Positions 45,066 to 56,395 of a stretch of 64,000 bases of DNA are shown piece by piece. Under the pieces are notes generated by a model that was not told where the DNA came from, ran no database searches, and saw only the letters and a list, made by a program, of their open reading frames with translations. The stretch comes from Urophycis tenuis (lineage: Eukaryota; Chordata; Actinopteri; Gadiformes; Phycidae). Numbering within the stretch: position 1 is the stretch's first letter; every line of letters begins with the position of its first letter. A program made the translations under genes and the position numbers. The stretch lies in the NCBI GenBank assembly GCA_036785325.1, contig JAXIVH010000173.1, positions 219,501-283,500 of the forward strand, read 5' to 3'.

Positions 45066-46540
45066 TATATATACACACACACACATACAGGTGCTGCACG
45101 ATCTAGCGCTGTTTACGTGTGTGTATGGGTGCCAAGCGATCGATACAGAGACCGCGTCACTCAATGTTATTAATTTAAAAAAAAATTATTTCAAGACATG
45201 AGTTTTTGATTTCAAGACACCAACTGTACATACTTGAATGTCAGATGATTATAGCCAAAACACGACGAGTAACAAAGTCAAGCTTAATGTCCAACGCGAT
45301 CCTACGCTAACGAAACAGAGTGTTGTGTTTTCAGCAACTTACCCCATATGCGCTACTCCCGATAAAGGGAAGGAAAGTCGCCAACATACCATGGAACGCC
45401 ACCACACACTCCTCTGAGCTAGCAGCAGGGGAAAGCTTCCGGGCTAAGGCCCCAAGATGCCTATATAGGTGCCAGTCTGCAATTGTATCTGCCGTCAAAT
45501 CAAACGAGGTATATCTGTAGGGTCTGCCTGACAACAGCCCGAGAACATTTGCGCCAGTGAAAAGGACCAATAGGAGTCCTCTTGTATCATTAGAGGATGC
45601 GCACACCCCCACACAGACGCAAGCACCCACACACGCAAACACGTGCGATGTTGACGCGATGACGACAGACGTTGAGGAAAGGAGCCATTTTCTGCCTCAG
45701 CACTGGTCTCATATTTGGGCTTATTCTGAGAAAATGGTAGCTCCTATCAGAAAAAAACAAGACCATCATCGCTGTAAGGACTTCCTGAACGATTTGGTGT
45801 TTCTACAATGTTTCTAGAGTAAATATTTCGGATACACTCGCAAGTTTAAAACAGGGCTCCGTCCTGCTTCTCTCGGAAAATATTTGTATTTGAGTCAATG
45901 AGGGGCAGACACAGACTGGCCGCACGTAGAGGCTGCTAATTCAAATTTCAAGTCTCCGATATTTTGAGCACATTGTGAGAGACGGAACATGTTTGTCTAC
46001 AAAGTTTGTAGCCACATTGTAAATTGTGGCTAGGAGCAGCGTGGAAAGAGAATTTTTTTTTTAATTTGTCTGGGGCTCTCCGACTCTAGCTGCACTCGGA
46101 CACTAATTATTCAACACAATACACACCCATTGTAATCTCATCATTTCTCCAAAAATGATCATGGTCATTGAACAGTGATTGATCAAAAACTATATGACCT
46201 TTCAAAACATGGAAATATACACCAAATACACAAGACTTTTGTCTACTGTTTAAAGATCCCATGCCATTAAAATCCCATTTTTGCTATTGTTTATTAAATA
46301 ACTATAGGTCAGAATAAGTTTGTGACCTGTGGTAAGTTTGAAATCTATGCAGTTTTTCTGCTGTATACAATAGCCAACGAAAGTAAAAAGGCAGAAAAAA
46401 TGAGCCGATCTGGATAAAGTGACACTGCTACGTAGCACTGACAAATTATTATTCATGACCCTGCCCACTTGGTTGGTTCGTAACCACCCACAGAAATTCT
46501 GAAGGAGTCGAGATTGAGCTAGTAGTAACAGGCTAGTTAC
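45066..46540. other. unassigned region
   Basis: No exon or repeat is recognised. Frames at 45331-45642 and 45557-45817 carry low-complexity CA/GT-derived stretches and are treated as chance. Confidence 0.35.
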
Positions 46541-47221
46541 AGAATTTTGAATGCAATGGCAGAACGAAATCGAACCTTTGTGTTATGACAAAGCAACTCG
46601 TCCACATTGCATCTCCTGCCAAAGACAGAGGAATTAAGGGAGAAATGGTTGCAATTTATTTTTGGAGATCGAATACCAGAAAACTATGGAAGCAGATTAG
46701 TGCTGTGTTCGGCGCATTTCAGCGACGATAACTTCGTCAACTTCGGGGAGTACAGCATTGGGTTTGCCTCAAAGTTGGTTTTGAAACCTGGAGTTGTGCC
46801 ATCACGGAGGTCGCCCACCTCTCCATCAGCCGTAAGAACTTTTATCTACACAATGAAATCCTATTTAAAAAGTTATATGTAACTAGCAGCTACATGATCT
46901 ATGTGCCCATTTTGGACAACGCTAGCAGCTAGCATGAACAGTAAAGTCGCACTTGCAGCTAGCGCTAACTTCAATCCATGGTAGCCGCCTAGATATACTA
47001 ATATGGTTGCAGTGAAGGTAAAGGAAAAGAACAACACAGCGCAAAACATATTCCTGCCACCTCATTATACTTTTGATTTAATTGAGGTGACCAGGGCAAT
47101 GGTCAACCTTTTTGCTTGTAGCTACTAACAGTGTTGACATGATGATGGTTGTGTAGGCTAATCACCAAGAGGTTTGATAAGGTAGCTACTGTTGCAAGTT
47201 ATGATTATCAGCGAGTTGCAT

Positions 47222-47314
47222 AATAAGAAAAAGTATACCCGCACAATGTCGCTGCTCATCTAATACAATCACTTGGAGCAGCAGCGACAGTGTGCGGGTA
47301 TACTGTTTCTTATT
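47222..47314. repeat. inverted repeat, 35-bp arms
   Basis: 47222-47256 pairs with 47280-47314 with two mismatches around a 23-nt loop (AAGTATACCCGCACA in one arm). It is a strong hairpin in an intron of the THAP pseudogene. Confidence 0.9.
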
Positions 47315-47399
47315 ATTTGACGGACTCTTTACCCTGCACCTGTACAGAGTTGGATGTGCTCTCTCTACTACTATCAGCGAGTTATAGCCATCAGGGATT

Positions 47400-47600
47400 T
47401 TCTGCCCATACACGGTATTTAAATTTGTATATATGTGTACAATTTCTGCATAGTTTTCTTCATGTCAGCAGCACAACCGTCTAGTAGGTATGGTTACCAA
47501 ACTAATCTGGGAGCTATCAGGATAATTACTGCATTTCGTTGTCCCCGTACTTGTACTCTGCACAATGACAATAAAGTTCAATCTAATCCAATCTGATCTA
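47400..47600 (+). repeat. L2-like LINE 3' end
   Basis: The words GCATTTCGTTGTC and CACAATGACAATAAAGTTCA, followed by (ATCTA/ATCCA)n, are typical of the 3' end of fish L2-type retrotransposons. It is inserted in an intron of the THAP pseudogene. Confidence 0.7.
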
Positions 47601-48702
47601 ATTTGCCTGTAGATGGGGATAACTTGTAGGCTAGTCTACTACTCTGATAAGTTTGCTCTTTTATTACAGTGTAAGTTAACATCTATGTCAAATTTTTCCA
47701 GGACTTTATTCATTTGGCTTCAGGCTATGATTTAGCTTTATGTTTTACTTGGTGTCTAATTGTCTCTTGTGGGTATTATGTCATTTAGAGCACATCAGGA
47801 TTATCAAGAACATCCAACAACCATGCATCTTGCCAAACAGATCCACCTAGTCTGTCATCAAGGGGTACGCAGCTTTCTGTTGGTACTTAAAGCAGTCATG
47901 TGAGAAGCAGAGGTTTGTGATTTCATTCATTTTTCAAATGCTCATGTGCCAAGTAACTTTTGTTCTGATCATGCAGTGTTGATAATGGTTGCTAAACCAA
48001 GTAAACTCAGTTCATCGAGATATATTTATAAAATAGGGTTTGCATAAATCTAAATAGTTCATGCACCTTCTAGTAGATTTCATGAACTAATTAAAACTTC
48101 AAATGTTTGCTACGGTCTGTGTACTATTGTGTTCAGCATAACTTGCCAGCTATAGTATATACACTTAATTACTCATTTTTTAACTCTACACACCTGAAGT
48201 AATCTATAGATTACTGCATGGCTTCTGTTGTTATTCTCACATAAATGGTGTAACAAAACAGTAATGTGCCGTAATATTCCCTAGGCACGCAAACTACTGC
48301 CTGCTCTGTAAGTGTGAGTACAACTAGCGATGATGCACCTTGGGGACCCTCGACCTCTACGCCAATCAAGCCAACGCCAGCTAAAAGACCCCGGTTAGCT
48401 GTAGAGGAGGAAGATGAAGGGGAAGAGTCCACAGTGAAAGCAGTAAAAACACAACCAACATATTGTAAGTTGTAAGAAAATATTTATAGATGTATAAAAC
48501 ACTTTGTTACATGAGGATTTTAACTACATTGTATTTCTTTTAGGCTATATCTTCAGCCTGATGCATCTCCTCTTTGAAAAGGTAGTGCCTACCCCCCTGC
48601 CCTACTTGGAGGAACGTCAAAAGATTCCTGTGCCCAGTGACCTGTCGTCCCAATACGAAAATCCACCCTTAGAAGACGCTGTTGCGGCCTATGTTTCACA
48701 CT

Positions 48703-50155
48703 TTAGAGTGGAGGAGGTTTAAAGCCAACATATTGGCCTTCAGCATCAGGGAACTCCCTTCATATGTGTTGGACCACACAAGAGGGGATGACAACACGTA
48801 CCTTCCTGCCAAGATATCCCCAGCACCAGCTGACAAATGACCTGTAGGCCAAGTACCTGCAACGGCTGTCAAAAAGCAGAGGACATTGTTGTTTATGAAT
48901 ATATGGCCAAGGCTGAACTGTATATAGTGTGTGAGTTATATATGACATGTTTAGTCATGTGTAAATAGAATAAAGTTTGTTCAAAATGTTTCTTATTTGT
49001 ATTGGTATTATTGGTAGGTACAGCTCCATCACTTTGACTTTCACTATACAAAATAGTGTATGAGCTTGGTAGACATGATTGAATATGCTGATATGCCGTA
49101 GTGTAGACATTTTTTCATCTCACTTACTCATTGCCTCTAACTTGTAAGTTCCCATAATCGCGTTGATAAATGTTAAGGGCATTTCGCTGGGAATACCTAT
49201 TGAAACAAACTGGATCTAGTCCTGGGTGGAGGGCCATGCATAATATTGGTGGATTCTCCTCTTCCATTATTCTTACAACCTGTGCAATCAGATATGTTTG
49301 ATTAATTAAATCTGATTTTACTGACAGTGTATAACCAAAATGTAATCCATATCACCCATGGTGATACTGTCTGGTGTCTCCCTGCAGCATACATTCTCCA
49401 CCTCTGCATTGTAGAGCAATTCCCACAGGTACACCTGAAGCAAAAGGTAGGCAATGTGTTTGGCAGCCATCGATAATGAAACACAAATTAGGCTATAGGC
49501 CTCCCTAATATATAAAAAAAAAATCAGTCTGGTTATATGAAAATGAAAAAAATGGCCTACAACATCTCTGAATGCCAATACAAAAAAGAGTTATGACTAT
49601 CCTAAGCCTAGGCCTATTTGAATAACCTGGTTGCTCTGTTAGAATGTCTATCAATAAAGCAATCACTAACAAGCTATTTGATGGAAAGGTCTATATGCAG
49701 GTGTGTAGTGGTCTAATAAAAAGCAGACATGTGGTTATCATAGCAAGGTGGACCACGACGTGATGATTACAAAAGACATACTAAAAATGTTTGGACAGGT
49801 AGCCTCCGGGAAAGTTGAGTGCATAGGCCTGTACTATACTATACGTAGCCTAAATGTGGATAATACCGTGTTATTTTGTAATATTACAAAATGCATTGGG
49901 TTCATAAACGATTTGGAAGTGCATAATCTATTTCGGGAAATAAAAGAGGTGGGAATAGGCCTACACTCCGTTTATTGGCGTATAGCCACCACTGAGCCCT
50001 ATGCCAGTATTTTATCAAACTTGTCTGATAGGTTAAGTTAGCACAAATTACCATTCTGAAACGTCCATCGTACGTGTTTGTGGTTGTTGTTGGTCTTTTC
50101 CTTCAGGCTCATCTTCCGACTCTGGATCAAACACGTAAGGCAAAATCCCTGCCAT
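48703..50155 (-). pseudogene. P2X7 ballast-like Cys-rich protein, three exons
   Basis: Minus exons are 50052-50155 (ATG 50155), about 49325-49434 and 48703-48865. Exon A reads MAGILPYVFDPESEDEPEGK and ends DVSEW. Exon B continues in phase with CTCGNCSTM and then, after a one-base shift, AEVENVCCRETPDSI. Exon C reads YLAYRSFVSWCWGYLGRKVR, VVIPSCVV, an in-frame TGA, REFPDAEGQYVGFKPP. This is the zinc-binding Cys domain known from the cytoplasmic tail of the P2X7 receptor, which in fish and invertebrates also occurs as stand-alone, often transposon-linked genes. The ion-channel part is absent. The frameshift, stop and missing middle make it a pseudogene. Confidence 0.75.
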
Positions 50156-51665
50156 TGTTTTTAGGTTTGCTGTGCCTCGGTAAGCACGTTGATAGCTGTT
50201 AAGTCATCCAGAGGCTGATCCAATCAGAGCAAAGCGAAATTTAAATATTGAATATTCATGAGAACAGTGATCCAATCAGAGCAATGCTCATTAATACATG
50301 AATATTCATGAGAAAACCAGTCGTCTTTTCTACCAGGCTTTTCAGTGATACTAGAAAGCTTGAAATAAGCCATCCAAGACATTTCCAACACAAATAATGT
50401 TACAAACTCAATCAAAGGACATCAAGGATTATAAAAAAATGAATGAAATAGGTGTGGCATGGGATCTTTAAAGTTACAATGGAGTCTCTAGGTGAAAGTA
50501 TGCAGGAGCAGCAGACAGCAGTAGTAAAAGTCTTTATTTTTTTACCTCCTCCCATGCATTTTCTATGGGAAAATGTTCCGTTTTTTGCAAATAACGAAAA
50601 ATTCATATTATTTTAACACATACGAGCACACCCATCCCGATGAAGACGCACATTTTGATATATCATTTGTCCAGCGAAACAAGATTAACTTAAATCCACA
50701 GGATAACAATAGGGCTCGGGGCTTTGAGAGCGGTATGTTTAGCTGCTGTCCAGCATGCTAGCTAGTAGCTACACTTGGTCTACTAGGCAAAGTGCTGGAT
50801 GTTCGGGTCACATACACAAACCACTAACATATTCACATACACGTACAAATAAATCCTCAACCAGTGTAGGCTTACAGCGTCCGTGATAGGGGTTTTGCGG
50901 CAATTGAGTCCAAAACCAAATTAGTGACGACACGATCCAACCTAGGGCAACGGTTAGCAGCTAAACATTTGGAACATGTACTCTCGTGTCAATCTCCACA
51001 AGCCAGCACTCCGACCATGAAGTGTATAAACTATGACTCCAACGATATCACAGATCTGTTTCTTAGCTGCTAATTAAACCACGGCGGGTCTGTAAACAGA
51101 AAGTTCCACAAACGTCTACTCACCATGAAGTTCGCCGACTAGCAGATTGCTGATGCAGAGGGAGTTCAACTCGAGGAAATAGTTCCATAATAAGATCTGT
51201 GCATATCCATCTGTGCAATATCCATCAACATCCACCTAAAGTAAACCGTGACACGTGAATCCGCCTCGCATCTATGCTCATCCGGGGGTGTATCTCTCAA
51301 AGTGCATCGAACATGTCTTGCCGTAATAGCTCAACTGACAGCGCTACACTGCTTTGTTTGGTAGTCGAGCACTATAGGTATGTCCCTCACACGCTCAAAA
51401 ACATACCTGCTATGTTAAAATCACTATTTTCCGCCATAGACAGTAGAAGACGTTCGCGTGTCTGCAGCTTCTGCCTACAGAACTTCCAATGACCTACGGT
51501 CCTACCATGCCAGTGACGTCACCGAAAATGGCGGCGTTCTAATACTAATAAACACAATTTTTGTGACGCTATGTGAAAGCTATGTATTGATTTTTGAAAT
51601 ATTTTTTTGTGTCTTTTTTTAATTATGGTCATAATTAACAAGTTATCAATGTTGATTATTTCAGT
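50156..51665. other. unassigned region
   Basis: A local duplication near 50222-50310 repeats GATCCAATCAGAGCAA and ATGAATATTCATGAGA. No coding exon is recognised in the rest. Confidence 0.35.
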
Positions 51666-51670
51666 TCAGT

Positions 51671-51996
51671 TCATCTTTAAGGCAGGTGATGGGCTCATGG
51701 TTGATAAAGGCTTTCTTATTGAGAAGGATGTGAATGAGCTAGGTCTTAATTTGAACATTCCTCCTTTTGCCAAATCAAATCGTCAAATGAGCTACAGCTA
51801 CAGATGTTGAGATGACAAAGAAAATAGCCAAACACCGGGTACATGTGGAAAGAGCCATCGTCAAACCGAAAAAAATTAAAATAGTTTCTGGAAGGATCCC
51901 TAATGTCAGGCTTGGAAAAATAAATCAGATATGGTTTGTAGTCTGTATGCTGTCAAATTTCCAGCCACACATAATAAAGGCATAGGCTCTATCTAG
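51671..51996 (+). pseudogene. DDE_Tnp_4-type transposase C-terminal exon
   Basis: Following an acceptor-like CTTTAAG, the plus strand reads AGDGLMVDKGFLIEKDVNEL, GLNLNIPPFAKSNRQMS and, after a one-base frameshift, EMTKKIAKHRVHVERAI and GRIPNVRLGKINQIWFVVCM, ending in TAG. This is the end of the RNase-H-like nuclease used by THAP-linked ISL2EU/Harbinger-type transposases, with an Asp in MVDKGF and the catalytic Glu in VHVERAI. The upstream Asp exons are missing. It probably completes the THAP protein starting at 46554. Confidence 0.75.
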
Positions 51997-52104
51997 CAAT
52001 GATAAATATGTCTCTACACACTGAGACACTAAGATAAGCTACTGAATTGAATGAATGTAATGTATGTATGTGTCTAATAAAATCTCTCCCTGCAAATAAG
52101 AAAT

Positions 52105-53024
52105 AAATAAGAACCTGGTAGCTCAGGCCACTTCCAAGAGGGTACTTCTCCTGACCTAATTCTACATCTATCGGGGGCTTGCTTGCTATGTAGCTCATAG
52201 GTGTCCCTGACAGTTCCCTCAACAACAAAATATCCTGATCTGTGACCTCAGACATGGCTCTGTGAGATACAAAAAGCATTCATGTCTACTTATGTCATTC
52301 TGATCAATACAAAATTATACATTCCCAATTATGTTATCTGATCTGGAGTACAGGCAGAAGGCAGTACTGGAAAAAAGAAATAAGGTGTGTTAAAAAACAA
52401 GTTAAAAAACGAGTTTTTTTTACCTGTCGTTCTATTGGCAGAAGATCGGTCTCCTTTTTCTGTCCGTCTTGGCCCTGGCTATAACGATTGCTGTCACGGG
52501 CTGTGCTGTTACTTTGACACCTCTGGGTTTATGCCACTGTTGTGGTAAGCTTCTGGAGGACTGGTTGTAGGCCTATAGACATGTCGGCGTTTTGTGTCTT
52601 ACAGAGGTCCAGGGTATGGATAAGCCCAATGATGTGGGCGCAGAACCCTGCAGAGTTTACAAAAGATCACCTCGTTAATTAGGCTACAGCTAGCCTGCTA
52701 ACATTGCTTATTACGGTTATGATACACTACCATATAAGGCTATACAATGTTATACATGCTTTGTGCTTCTGCTTCATAATAACAACGATAATAGTGAATA
52801 TAGACCTACCCAGCTTTACAGGAACAGTGTTGCTCGTTGACATAATTTGTACCAGCCTTTGTCTCGATCTCCAGCTGATGTGGCAACTCACTTTTTGATG
52901 GTGATCTGTATGCTTTTGTCTCTATTTTTATCACATTGTGCAGATTTTTTGTTACCTTGATGTCCGGTATGTAACCCTCAAAAGCATATTGTAAACCTCT
53001 GTCTACTTCGGTCAGAAACAGCAT
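52105..53024 (-). pseudogene. SWIM zinc-finger protein remnant (YqaJ-type partner)
   Basis: Three minus exon candidates: 52810-53024 (EVDRGLQYAFEGYIPDIKVT, KAYRSPSKSELPHQL, VNEQHCSCKAG), about 52433-52655 (FCAHIIGLIHTLDLCKTQNA, later broken by TAA) and about 52107-52258 (MSEVTDQDILLLRELSG, ending GSGLSYQ). Together CSC...CAH forms a SWIM zinc finger. Fish proteins of this kind carry a YqaJ-type nuclease after it; that domain is not seen here. ISL2EU-type transposons are known to carry a YqaJ-bearing second gene, which fits the THAP-DDE remnants on the opposite strand. Stop codons and a one-base phase problem mark it as decayed. Confidence 0.6.
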
Positions 53025-53146
53025 TTTCTGCTTTATAAAAGCCGGACAGCAGTTCAGCTGGAAGAGCTGTCAAAAACGCCATGTTGAAAGTAACAATTTT
53101 GTCGGACTTAGCAACAAAAACCAAGGGGGGCGGGGCTTAGCTAAAG

Positions 53147-53811
53147 GTGAATTACGCCCAGCTCTTGAGGCCTACAAGAAGACATGGAGCCTTGCCAGTG
53201 CTACTGCAAGTAACAAATGCTCTGCGTTTTTTTGCCAAGGGTGACTTCCAGACTGAGGTTGCAAGTCTGTCATCTGTGTCACAGCCGTGTATTTCGTGCA
53301 ATCTCATGGAAGTCACACAAGCCATCTGCAATCTTGTACCTAATTATATTAAGTTTCCTTGTGGAGAGTTCATAGGTATAAAGGATGAGTTTTTATGGCA
53401 GAATGGGATGCCAGGAGTGATTGGTCACTTTTTCCAATCAAATTTTTTCCAATCAAAGCGCCAAGTGAGCCGGTGTACGTATGCCGCAAGGGATACCATG
53501 CCATCAACATTCAGGCTGTAGGGGACCAAAACATGGTGATAGGGCATTTGTTGGCAAAGTGGCCTGGATCCATCCATGATTCATTCATATTCAATACCAG
53601 GTAAGTCCTTCATAAACACTAACATAAATAATTGTTTTATCGTCTTTATCATAGGCTTCACTGAAAATATTATTTAAATGTTGCAATGTGCCCATTTACA
53701 GTAATATCAATGCTTACCTGAGTGAGGGCAGGGCAAGTGAATGGCTTTTGGGGGGCTCGGGATACCCCTTGAAACCTCACCTAATGACACCACCATATTT
53801 CAGACAGGGGT
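53147..53811 (+). pseudogene. HARBI1-like transposase, catalytically dead
   Basis: The first plus exon (to the donor at about 53600) reads RPTRRHGALPVLLQVTNALR, FFAKGDFQTEVASLSSVSQP and NLVPNYIKFPCGEF, then in a second frame KAPSEPVYVCRKGYHAINIQ and AKWPGSIHDSFIFNTR. The next exon (about 53697-53811) reads NAYLSEGRASEWLLGGSGYP. Between GMPGVIG and KAPSE the usual first-Asp segment is replaced by a short duplicated CCAATCAAA-containing sequence, and the third Asp (normally LLGDSGYP) is Gly. Only the middle Asp (IHDSF) survives. No Glu exon is seen. Confidence 0.85.
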
Positions 53812-54124
53812 ACTATGTTTTCCTTTCCATGTTTAAAATACTCCTTCATAAATTCAAATTTTTCTTTCCAATTGCAGTTTCCTCAATGTTCACTCTCTCC
53901 CACATGACCAGCAGCTTCTCCTTCTCCAACCTCTTGTAGGCCCATAGGCCTATGTAGGCTTCTTTTTAGCTGTAGAGAAGAATTAAAAACTGAATCTAGG
54001 TACCTTTCCTTGAACAGAACGTAGACTTAAACGGGACATAGCCTACCTAAACTGGTAATATGGAGTAGCATATTAACCATAAAATGCATCTCAAATTTAC
54101 TATTTACTTTAAGTAGTGACAATC

Positions 54125-54834
54125 AACTTACCAGGTGGTGATGTCAGGACGTCACACTCTGAATCCATCAGCGTTAGTACACCTTTAGACGAGGTAGTCG
54201 CCACTTCTTCGCCACCACTTTTCTCCTCGAACACCACCTCATCCAGTCCCACCTCTGCTGGTTGCAATGCCTGTGATACACAAATGATTTCACGTTAGAG
54301 GGTTGTCAGTGTTGGTCTTCCTTTTGCTGTCTACATAGGCCGACATAGTGGTCCAACATGTAACAGTTTTCTGATGGCCCAATTCTAGGGTTAGGCTACT
54401 GTGTAGCCACTCCTCAAAGCCAGTTAATCAATAATGCAGATATTAGTGCCACACTGTGCCGCACTAGTTGATAGTGCTAGCAGTTACTATTTAGCGCTTG
54501 CGGTCTTGCAGTATGTCTTGGTGATTGCTAAGCTAGTTGGCTAATTACCGTTAGCGATAGAAGCTAACGTTGAAGTCAACTTACCTTCGGTGTAGACTTG
54601 ACCCATGACGGCCAGGATCTTCTCCAGTGAGGTAAGGGGCTTCACCTCAGGCAAACCAGCCCCCGTCTTTGCTTGGTCCTTCCTCTGTAAGACCCCTCTC
54701 ATCTTCGCATCGTTCGCTAGGGACGACCACTTTTTTTTAACTCTCCACCGTCCCCAGCATCCCACAAACCGCGGAGACAGTCCGCCAACTTTCCAGCTAT
54801 GGTCTTAAGACTGCAAGGTTATAGTTGGGGAAAA
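54125..54834 (-). pseudogene. Myb/SANT-like partner of the Harbinger, two exons
   Basis: A minus exon around 54592-54800 reads VKKKWSSLANDAKMRG, RKDQAKTGAGLPEVKPLTSL and EKILAVMGQVYTE, a Myb/SANT-like DNA-binding region plus linker of the kind encoded beside fish Harbinger transposases. A second exon, about 54133-54269, reads ALQPAEVGLDEVVFEEKSGG and SECDVLTSPPG. The exon join is one base out of phase as I read it, so the gene is either broken or uses another donor. It converges with the dead transposase at 53147-53811. Confidence 0.55.
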
Positions 54835-54961
54835 CTTGTTGAATAAATGCCCTTTCCTTTCCTGCTGCCCTTTCCTATATTGCTGTCATTGAGAGGCCAG
54901 TACTACGGCGGTCTCAAGGCTCTGCAGGTTCCTCCAGGGGCCCCCCCAGGCCAGCCCCTAG

Positions 54962-55697
54962 CTGGGGGCCGGCGGGTGGGGGAAGCTCCTGCGCAGGATG
55001 GCCCCGTTTGAGCTGGTGGTCACCAGCGTGCGGCTGGTGATGCTGCCTCTGTAGCCCGAGCTCACGTGGGACACCTTGCCCTCCGAGTAGCTCACCTTCA
55101 CCAGCTTGTCGTCTATGCCCGTGATGAAGTGGCGGCCATCTTGGGAGATGTGCATCACATTGATGGCCCCTGATTGGGAGCCCTCCAGCTCTCTGATGGC
55201 CGAACTGTCATACACCTCCCAATAACCAATCTTGCAGTCCGTGGCGCTGGCGATGATCTGGTACTCTTCTGGGTGGTAGCAAATACACCGGAACAAGGTG
55301 TTGGCCAGCACCATCTAGTTCCTCACGTAGAGCACTAGGTCCCAGATAATGCAGGCCCCGCACTCCTTGTCGTTGTTCTTCACCTGGATGTCGGTGACCC
55401 CGGCCTTCCTGCTCGTTCATGGTCTCCGGCAGCCAGTGGCAGCTGCTCCCACACGGGCACCTGTCCCTCGCCCCCTCCGGTCCGAATTTTCTTGCGGTCC
55501 CTGGCGCTGGCGATGGCCGTCACACCCATGCTGTGTGCGTTGTCGATGACCAGCACGGCCCGGCCGCTTTCGGGCGTGAACACGTGGATCTCTCCATCGT
55601 TCGACCCGCAGAGGATGGCGCAGAAGTCCACCATGGTGTCCAGGGCGCTCCAGGTTATGTTGGGTACGCTGATGTGCAGAAGCTCCCACTCGCACAA
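54962..55697 (-). pseudogene. CFAP52: CFAP52 (WDR16) processed pseudogene, 3' part
   Basis: Without introns, the minus strand encodes the C-terminal WD40 blades of CFAP52, a ciliary/flagellar axoneme protein. It reads WSALDTMVDFCAILCGSNDG, VLVIDNAHSMGVTAIASARD and, after frameshifts, AGVTDIQVKNNDKECGACII, VLANTLFRCICYHPEEYQII, DCKIGYWEVYDSSAIRELEG and DGRHFITGIDDKLVKV, near the natural C terminus (NGAILRRSFP). A stop codon replaces a residue after LYVRN, and several reading shifts are present. Loss of all introns implies an mRNA copy inserted by a LINE. It directly follows, on the same strand, a LINE 3' end with an A-rich tail (55697-55720). Confidence 0.85.
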
Positions 55698-55699
55698 TT

Positions 55700-56395
55700 C
55701 ATTTATTTTTTTTAAGTAGGTTGATATACATCAGTACCCACGGATCGCCCCTTTTGATCCACAAACATCTAGAGGCATTCTCAGCTTCCTCTGTGATTGT
55801 TTTGATGGCCTTTCTCTGGTGTGCACCTGTGATTCCAAGCAGGCTGTTTGCTTTGCAGAGAGATCGCGCTGCAAAGCCTCTACAGCCCACCTCTATTGGC
55901 ACAAACTGGGCACGCCACTCCCGTCTGCAGTACTCCTCCACTAAGTCAGCATACTTACCCCGCTTCCTCTCATTGGCCTCTTCCATGCGCTCCTCCCAGG
56001 GAGCTGTCAGCTCCAGTAGGACCACCTCCACGATGTGCTCTGGAAATCTGAGCTGCTTCCCCAGGTCAGCCTTCATCTGCCAGACTGATGCGGTTCCAAG
56101 GAGTCCCACTGCCCCCCTAGGCTGGGGCTTGGGCTTCTCCCCTGCACGGACAAAAGCAATCGCCTGCCTTACTGGTTGGGAATGCTTGTTCTGGGTGATG
56201 CTGGTTAAGGTGGTTTCTGCTATCGCCTTCAGCACCTGGACGTGATGCCAAGTCTAGCGTCTTTCTCCCAGGGCTTTTGGGCAGCAGCTGAGGATATGCT
56301 CTAGCGTTCCTCCTCTGAGGCACAGGGGACATGATGGTGTGTCAAGGTTGAATGGGCTGGTTAACCCGTCATAAACACGTGAAGCGGAGGACTTC
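55700..56395 (-). pseudogene. LINE ORF2 C-terminal domain, 5' truncated
   Basis: The minus strand first reads SCPLCLRGGTLEHILSCCPK (a CCHC-like zinc knuckle), then, after a frameshift, a 178-codon open frame: LKAIAETTLTSITQNK, VEVVLLELTAPWEERMEEAN, AQFVPIEVGCRGFAARSLCK, LGITGAHQRKAIKTITEEAE and SRCLWIKRGDPW. I know this block as the C-terminal region of non-LTR retrotransposon polyproteins in fish and marine invertebrates; the exact clade is uncertain. It ends in an A-rich tail touching the CFAP52 pseudogene. The 5' truncation is near 56395. Confidence 0.65.

Larger units (their letters stand above)
46554..48722 (+). pseudogene. THAP-domain N-terminal gene of an ISL2EU-like element
   Basis: Four plus exons, 46554-46829, about 47790-47863, 48285-48463 and 48543-48722, join in consistent phase. 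Exon 1 is a THAP finger: STLHLLPKTEELREKWLQFI, then LVLCSAHFSDDNF and FASKLVLKPGVVP. The two N-terminal zinc Cys positions read Phe and TGA (codon at 46584), so the finger is broken and the frame stops after ten residues. Exons 2-3 give the low-complexity linker usual in THAP transposon proteins (CQTDPPSLSS, then KPTPAKRPRLAVEEEDEGEE). The last exon ends VSHFRVEEV and overlaps the P2X7-like gene on the opposite strand. Together with the DDE fragment at 51671 this is probably a decayed THAP-DDE transposase. Confidence 0.65.

Noticed and set aside
46584..46586. Selenocysteine codon (TGA) in the THAP protein
   Set aside because: The residue replaced is a zinc-binding Cys, the paired Cys is also lost, and no SECIS-like structure was seen; decay is simpler.
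48703..50155. Genuine P2X7 receptor gene
   Set aside because: Only the Cys-rich ballast-type domain is present; no transmembrane or ATP-binding region, and the frame is broken.
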